A stretch of 64,000 bases of DNA from Amorphochlora amoebiformis (taxonomy: Eukaryota > Cercozoa > Chlorarachniophyceae). Shown here piece by piece: positions 42,639-64,000 of the stretch. How positions within the stretch are numbered: the first letter of the stretch is position 1; every line of letters begins with the position of its first letter. The position numbers and the translations under genes were made by a program. Location: positions 124,001 through 188,000 of the forward strand of contig BAAHQB010000080.1 of NCBI GenBank assembly GCA_054601695.1, read 5' to 3'. The notes below the pieces were generated by a model that worked only from the letters and a program-made list of their open reading frames with translations, searched no databases and was not told where the DNA came from.

Positions 42639-43011
42639 ATTTAGAACACTGTTTACCCCTAGAGCACATTGTTGATTTAATTTTATCAGGCACATCTAGA
42701 GATAATTATTACTCAGCTCCAATCAGTGAGTGCAATTTGACTAGTTTCTAGAGTTTGAGTCTAGTCTACTAGTGGTATAATATACTCGTGTACTACGTAG
42801 CGATAGACACTGGGAAGGGTGGAAACATTATTGAAAATTGGTACGGAGTAGGTGTTTGTAAGTTACGAAATCAGTATATGTATGTTCCAGATGTTAGTAG
42901 GTACGCACGTACGTATGTTCGAATTAGGCACGCATGTTGTTATATCATGCGTACACGGCTGTTAGGTTTGATACGTATGCAAGTACGTAGATATGCTCAC
43001 ACGCACAGACT
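42639..43011. other. Convergent spacer, CTAG-rich
   Basis: It lies downstream of the Lys-rich protein's stop. It has CTAGAG, GACTAGTTTCTAG and CTACTAGTGG words, then sequence rich in GTACG/CGTAC and GCATGC. Short frames only, none convincing. Confidence 0.5.
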
Positions 43012-43325
43012 ATATGACTTTTACCAGTTCTTGGCCACTTTACCCGTACCTGCACATGCGAAGCTTACTACACTGATGCGTACCTAGGTACCATCATGCA
43101 TATCTAGATATCTGCATGCGTACCTAGCTACGTACGCATCGTCACTAGCATCAAATGTGCGCATGATCTAGATGATGCTAGTGATGATGCGTACGTAGCT
43201 CTAGTAGCTAGGTACGCATGCAGATATCTAGATATGCATTTTGGTACGCATCAGTGTAGTATAAGCTTCGCATATGTAGGTACGGGTAAAGTGGCCTAGA
43301 AATGGTAGAAGTCATGTAGTCTATG
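43012..43325. mobile_element. Foldback element: inverted repeat with about 145-bp arms
   Basis: Left arm 43012-43152 and right arm 43175-43325 are reverse complements with few mismatches. Both contain GGCCACTTTACCCGTACC, GCGAAGCTT, CACTGATGCGTAC and ATATCTAGATATCTGCATGC (with reverse complements in the right arm). The centre is about 22 bp. No coding capacity; this is the form of a foldback MITE or of a hairpin-RNA locus. It lies between two convergent genes. I saw no clear target-site duplication. Confidence 0.85.
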
Positions 43326-43888
43326 CTGGGGGGTGTCAGAAGGGATCTTGTGGGATGCCCTGCGGGGTGCCCAGATACTAGTTGTTAGTGATATGCAGTA
43401 TTGTAGAGGCTTATGGATCATGATAATCTCTCTGTAGTGTACGCAAATATATCTAATCCCAGCAAGTGAATATGCAAGCGATATTCTGGTCTGATGTCCA
43501 CCGATTGAGTAGGTTAATCGTGTGCACATTCAATGATTGTGAATCTCCCAACAATTTACAATTAGAAAGAGATGAAAACAATAAACTTGCGTCAATTAGA
43601 GCCGGCAATGATAGGATGTCATGCGGATTCTAGGATCTAATAAATGTATCGAAGAGAATCTACCTAAAAAACTGCAGAAACTCGTAGTCTTTAGCTAAGA
43701 GGATATATCTAGCGGCTTTTTTTGCTGTAAATTTGGTAAAGGCATCTAGCACACTGTAAATCAGTGATGTTGCACATTTTCGTGGCGGAAAGGGCCGATT
43801 TATTCTCCTGATATTTTTCGTGTATGTGAATATAAATGTGAGTATAAATGTGTGTGTATGTATATGTGTGTGTATATATGTGTATATG

Positions 43889-43933
<45 letters not shown>

Positions 43934-43974
43934 ATAATTTATATATATCTTTATTATTATATATATATATATAT

Positions 43975-44017
<43 letters not shown>

Positions 44018-44033
44018 TTAGATAAAACACACT

Positions 44034-44078
<45 letters not shown>

Positions 44079-44167
44079 GTATATATATATATACAGTATA
44101 TATAATATATACATATATGATTATATACTATTGTTATATATATATATAGACATCTACATATACATAT

Positions 44168-44209
<42 letters not shown>

Positions 44210-44352
44210 ACACATATAACATATATATATGTACATATACATATATAAATATATATATATATATATTATTTAATATATTTTATTTATTTTGTATATATAT
44301 ACATATACATATACATATATATATATATATATATATACACATCCAATGACAA
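43326..44352. other. Intergenic sequence then AT block
   Basis: 43326-43800 is unique sequence of ordinary composition without a supported exon. 43860-44340 is (AT)n with islands at 44020-44040. The ankyrin gene's proposed stop lies just to the right. Confidence 0.5.
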
Positions 44353-54361
<10,009 letters not shown>

Positions 54362-55316
54362 CTGGATCGTGTCCAGAGAGGAGGGGAGAGGGAAAAGGGG
54401 AAGCAAATCAAAATTCGGGTGCTTGGGGTGGGTTGAAAAGATATATTAATATTTCTATCCATGGCTATAGAACTTGTAGAATGCTCGGAGAGGGTTTTTG
54501 GGGGTGATTGGGTTTTCAATTTCTTGCCAACCTGTGCTGAATACCAACCCGTTCCCGCCAGAGCTACTGGGATCGTTAGCATATATCGTCGTCGTACGAT
54601 GGAAGTGAGCTTAACCGATAAATACTTCGCGAAATATCGTGTCCCAGACGCGACGAGGCGGGTGGCCACGAGCACGCGAGCCATCGACTTTTACGGGAGA
54701 TCCCGAATAAAAAGGTTTAGAATAATTATTATATCGGATTCTAATCCCACTTCCAAAATTCCTTAAAACCTCTAGTGTCCATTTTCCAAAAAGAAGTATA
54801 TTTGGCAATACCGCCCAAATTATTCAACAAGAAAATATTTGTCGCTCCAAATTGCACCATTCAGTCCATTCCCCCCCCCATAACTCATCTACGTGTGCCT
54901 TCCCATGTCTTCCCGCCCCTTCCTTCTCCTTTTTTGCGTCTATCGTCATATTTACCTCCTAAACTCCTATAATATTATCATTTTTCAAAATTTCTCTTTC
55001 CCTGGGTCGTGGGGCATGTGTTCGCGAAAGTACTTCATTCAGGATCTCAAATGAGGGCGAATATTCACCTGATTCTATTGTGGGGGGTATTGGAAGGGCA
55101 TGAGTGCTTTAGTTCGTCGTGGTTTCCATTATTTTCGTGTTATTTCCCGATTCCGAACTCGTGTTGTATCCCAATAGATTGTTGGGGCTCCGAGCGCCGA
55201 AGCGTCATTCTTAGGTAAATATCTTCCACCCGTTTTTCAAAAGTACAGCAATATATGCGCGATATCATGCGAAAATAGAGGTATTCATAATCTCAGGCCA
55301 AAAAGAAACCTCTAAG
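54362..55316. promoter_or_regulatory. Divergent upstream region of the ankyrin and zinc-protein genes
   Basis: Unique sequence of normal composition between the first recognised ankyrin exon (minus, 54361) and the ATG at 55317 (plus). Minus-strand frames here (for example MLTIPVALAGTGWYSAQ, then GTTGGC, near 54580-54530) may be the ankyrin gene's first exons; I could not join them. It must contain the promoters of both genes. Confidence 0.4.
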
Positions 55317-60888
<5,572 letters not shown>

Positions 60889-61119
60889 CAAGGTCGAGGC
60901 TAAGCTCCCGGTAAAAAACATCTACTACCCCAGCCCTAGACCTAACCCTGCAATTGCAATAATATGCTGGGATTCCTGGAAGGCATTGTAGATTACAAGG
61001 AGATGTTGGAGAGGGAGAGAATGAATTCTGAAGTAAGATGAGGGCTAGATCTCTTTCTTTCTTTCGTGTGTGTGTGTGTGTGTGTGTGTGTCTGTGTATC
61101 TTGCGACTGCAGTGTTTTC

Positions 61120-61164
<45 letters not shown>

Positions 61165-61360
61165 TCTTTGGTCTCCCTCTTTCTCTTCGCCTCTCTCTTA
61201 ACCCCAATTTGCAGTACCTTTAGGAAAGTTGTTAGGAGTCGCATAGACTTTTGATAGGGGTAGGGTTTGCAAGGTTTATCTCCCCATCTCTCTCTCTCTC
61301 TCATCTCTCTTCCTCTCTCTTCCTCTCTCAGCTCTCTCTCATCTCACAACCTCTCTCTAC
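60889..61360. other. Spacer with CT microsatellites
   Basis: It follows the zinc-protein stop. It has (TG)n at 61064-61091, (CT)n at 61124-61162 and further CT-rich sequence to 61340. No exon seen. The 469-residue minus-strand frame crossing it mixes repeats with antisense of real exons. Confidence 0.55.
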
Positions 61361-61370
61361 CAAGTAGTAA

Positions 61371-61620
61371 GCGTGACGTCACGCCATGTCACACAGTCAA
61401 GTAACAACAAAAAGTACCCTGTTTTATCACGGTCAATTTGCAAGTACCCATGTTGTCGTCGTAGTATCCTGTGTTGCAGTATCCATGCATGAAGGTTTGG
61501 CCTCCCATCATTCAGAATCCAACGGATTTCAATCGAATCAAATCCCGGACTACCATTGGCTAGTACCAAAGTCCACTCACTGCTGGAATAGCAACGTCTT
61601 TACTACCGTCTACTGACTAA
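61371..61620. other. Dispersed-element end and unresolved coding island
   Basis: GCGTGACGTCACGCCATGTCA (61371) matches the ends of the dispersed elements at 9.7 and 55.5 kb. After it, the plus strand gives YPCMKVWPPIIQNPTDFNRI before a stop and the minus strand gives NGSPGFDSIEIRWILNDGRP. Either could be an exon or transposon remnant; I cannot choose. Confidence 0.35.
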
Positions 61621-61645
61621 TTAATATCGATTATTCCACTACGCT

Positions 61646-61712
<67 letters not shown>

Positions 61713-61859
61713 TATGTATATGTACGCATAAATACAGATACACAAGCCTGAATCCGTGTGAAACCCCGACATACCTCTAACCCTAACCATAATTTCAAAA
61801 GGGAACTGCTTTGATACCTACCATTCCTACAGCTCCCAGCAAGGTTCACACTGGATCCA

Positions 61860-62120
61860 AAACCTATCCCTAGCCCTAACGCTAACCCTAACCTAACCTA
61901 ACCAAATCCTTCACCTGCCCTAAACCTAAACCCCAACCCTAACGCTAGCCCTACCCCTGACCCTATCTTAGCTCTCGCCCTATCTAACTAATGATATGCC
62001 TTCGCGTCTTTGGTTCAAGCGTGAAATCCAACCCTATTAATTAACCCTAACCCTAACCTAACCCTAACCCTAACCCTAACCCTAACCCTAACCCTAACCA
62101 CAACCCTAACCGCTACGCTA
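61860..62120 (-). repeat. CCCTAA array
   Basis: Degenerate CCCTAA repeats with a pure block at 62043-62099. Weaker CCCTAA-like sequence runs on to 62350, just before the acceptor AACCCGCCAG used by the island at 62353. Confidence 0.85.
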
Positions 62121-62352
62121 GTCCTTCATTTCGACCTGAATCTAGCTCCAAAACCCTGTTTTAAGTTCATCTAACCCCGCCAGCTTGGTCCAAACCCGAA
62201 CCCCAACCCCCCTGAGTGTAGCCCTAAGTCTAATCCTCAGTGATCGTAATTTCGCCTTAAATCCTGCTCTACATGTACTTGTAAACCAATATGCTGGCCC
62301 TAAGTCTATTCTTGCTAGCCCTGAATGTCTCTGGGTCTATTTAACCCGCCAG

Positions 62353-62424
62353 CCCGGCCCAGTTGAGCGTGATCTAAGGCAGGATGTGTCTGCAGAAATG
62401 CGTGTCGCTGAAACTCCGTTAAAG
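62353..62424 (+). CDS. Probable exon of an unidentified gene
   Basis: After TTAACCCGCCAG the frame encodes [20 protein letters not shown] and TPLK (24 codons), then the donor GTGGGT. It is preceded by a telomere-repeat stretch, like other introns in the window. No partner exons are identified. On the minus strand an alternative exon ([15 protein letters not shown], then GTTAAA) would join in phase to the exon at 62987-62928, so strand is not settled. Confidence 0.4.
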
Positions 62425-62513
62425 GTGGGTTGATATAGTTTCGGATGTGGTTTATGGATACGGTGGGGAATGTGTGTTTACAGTATTTAAATGTTTATGT
62501 ATATGTGTATATG

Positions 62514-62573
<60 letters not shown>

Positions 62574-62604
62574 GTGTGTATGCATACACACACACACACA
62601 TATG

Positions 62605-62642
<38 letters not shown>

Positions 62643-62659
62643 TATATGCATATATATGT

Positions 62660-62691
<32 letters not shown>

Positions 62692-62799
62692 GTATGTGTT
62701 ATAATAATACATATGTATACATTCACATAAATATATGCATCTTCCATAATTTTTCCCTAGCCCTCTAACCATCCGAGTCCCTGCCCTAATCCTAACCTT

Positions 62800-62849
62800 A
62801 ACCTAACGTCGCCACCGACTGATCTGATACATCATATATTACATGTATT

Positions 62850-62928
<79 letters not shown>

Positions 62929-63046
62929 ACAAAAGGATCCTCGAATAAAGAACTGTTCTTCTCTGATGTTTCCTGTGTCGCCACCGACTGATGTGATATA
63001 TATATATATATATATATATCATATATTACATGTATTTGTATGTATG

Positions 63047-63107
<61 letters not shown>

Positions 63108-63233
63108 GTAAATATATATATATATATGTATGTATATATATATATATATTTACATACGTACAAATACATGTAACCCTGATGTTTCCTGTGTCGCCACCGA
63201 CGGATGTGATATAAATCATATTACATGTATTTG

Positions 63234-63291
<58 letters not shown>

Positions 63292-63406
63292 GTAATATGT
63301 ATATATATATAGATATATGTATATATATATACACAAATACATGTAACCCTGATGTTTCCTGTGTCGCCACCCACTGATGTGATATATATCATATATTACA
63401 TGTATT

Positions 63407-63456
<50 letters not shown>

Positions 63457-63603
63457 GTATATATATATATATGTATGTACACATACATATATATATATAT
63501 ACATATATATATTTACATACGTACAAATACATGTAACCCTGATGTTTCCTGTGTAGCCACCGACGGATGTGATATATCATATATTACATGTATTTGTACA
63601 TAA

Positions 63604-63648
<45 letters not shown>

Positions 63649-63780
63649 ATATGTATATATATATATATGTATATATACATACAAATACATGTAACCCTAA
63701 TGTTTCCTGTGTCGCCACCGACGGATGTGATATATCATATATTACATGTATTTGTATGTATATATACATATATATATATA

Positions 63781-63812
<32 letters not shown>

Positions 63813-63815
63813 GTA

Positions 63816-63882
<67 letters not shown>

Positions 63883-63930
63883 CATACATACAAATACATG
63901 TAACCACCGATGGATGTGATATATATCATA
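62800..63930 (-). repeat. Seven copies of a 3' splice site plus exon start
   Basis: Plus-strand words TGATGTTTCCTGTGTCGCCA and ACCGACGGATGTGATATA recur near 62808 (partial), 62966, 63177, 63349, 63540, 63697 and 63900 (partial), spaced 155-210 bp by (AT)n and ending TATTACATGTATTTGT. Only the copy at 62966 continues into a full exon (62987-62928). The copy at 62808 runs straight into TTAGGG-type repeat on the minus strand (GCGACGTTAGGTT). Confidence 0.88.
62928..62987 (-). CDS. Exon of an unidentified minus-strand gene
   Basis: Between the acceptor CACATCAG and the donor GTATAT the minus strand encodes [19 protein letters not shown], flanked by split codons (phase 1 in, phase 1 out). Its acceptor and first 20-30 nt are repeated five or six times upstream (63.2-63.9 kb). 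The rest of the gene is outside the window or unrecognised. Confidence 0.5.
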
Positions 63931-63943
63931 TATTACATGTATT

Positions 63944-63992
<49 letters not shown>

Positions 63993-64000
63993 ATATATAA

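Noticed and set aside
62800-63930. CRISPR-like array (regular repeats with spacers)
   Set aside because: The spacers are (AT)n of variable length, the repeat contains a splice site and exon start, and the DNA is eukaryotic.

Overview
This is nuclear DNA of a eukaryotic microbe. The tandem repeats carry the TTAGGG/CCCTAA telomere unit, every gene is cut into short exons bounded by GT..AG, and the recognisable proteins (a PT-rich mucin with a PAN/Apple-like domain, a membrane-linked ATP-grasp enzyme, a DUF707-like putative glycosyltransferase) are of kinds common in algae and other protists. I cannot name the species. At first sight the window looks like AT-microsatellite junk. Read exon by exon it is gene-dense: small coding islands, often 20 to 130 nt, sit in introns made almost wholly of (AT)n, CT/GA arrays, (ATT)n, (GC)n and interstitial telomere repeats. 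Most long open frames ([18 protein letters not shown]) are translated repeats. My gene models rest on splice-phase agreement: successive islands join in frame at AG and GT.

Layout. 773-1919 (+): 3' end of an unidentified gene. 2719-7963 (+): unidentified 190-residue protein with a proline-rich PPPSY tail. 9218-13023 (-): ATP-grasp enzyme, 9 exons, 420 residues. 13162-16407 (+): secreted PT-rich protein with a C-terminal PAN/Apple-like domain, 9 exons, 681 residues; it diverges from the ATP-grasp gene across 138 bp. 17543-32636 or beyond (+): DUF707-like protein, at least 17 exons over 15 kb, with a C2H2 zinc-finger exon on the opposite strand inside one intron (29875-30085). 33781-35393 (+): last four exons of an unidentified gene, possibly the end of the previous one. 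36795-42638 (+): coding islands ending in a lysine-rich C-terminus. 44353-54361 (-): ankyrin-repeat protein, 12 exons. 55317-60888 (+): small zinc-binding protein, 9 exons, 179 residues. 61.4-64 kb: parts of one or two further genes.

Two patterns recur and are the main result. First, telomere-repeat arrays lie inside introns, and several touch the splice site, so that the repeat itself supplies the GT or AG (for example 50891, 33839, 26562, 19549, 39544). Second, the edge of an exon plus its splice site is tandemly copied inside the neighbouring intron, with AT tracts between the copies, in at least ten places in eight genes. Intergenic spacers look different: they lack telomere arrays and are rich in CTAG/ACTAGT. 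One holds a 310-bp foldback element (43012-43325). A diverged dispersed element with GGAGATC motifs occurs near 9.6, 32.4, 55.6 and 61.4 kb.
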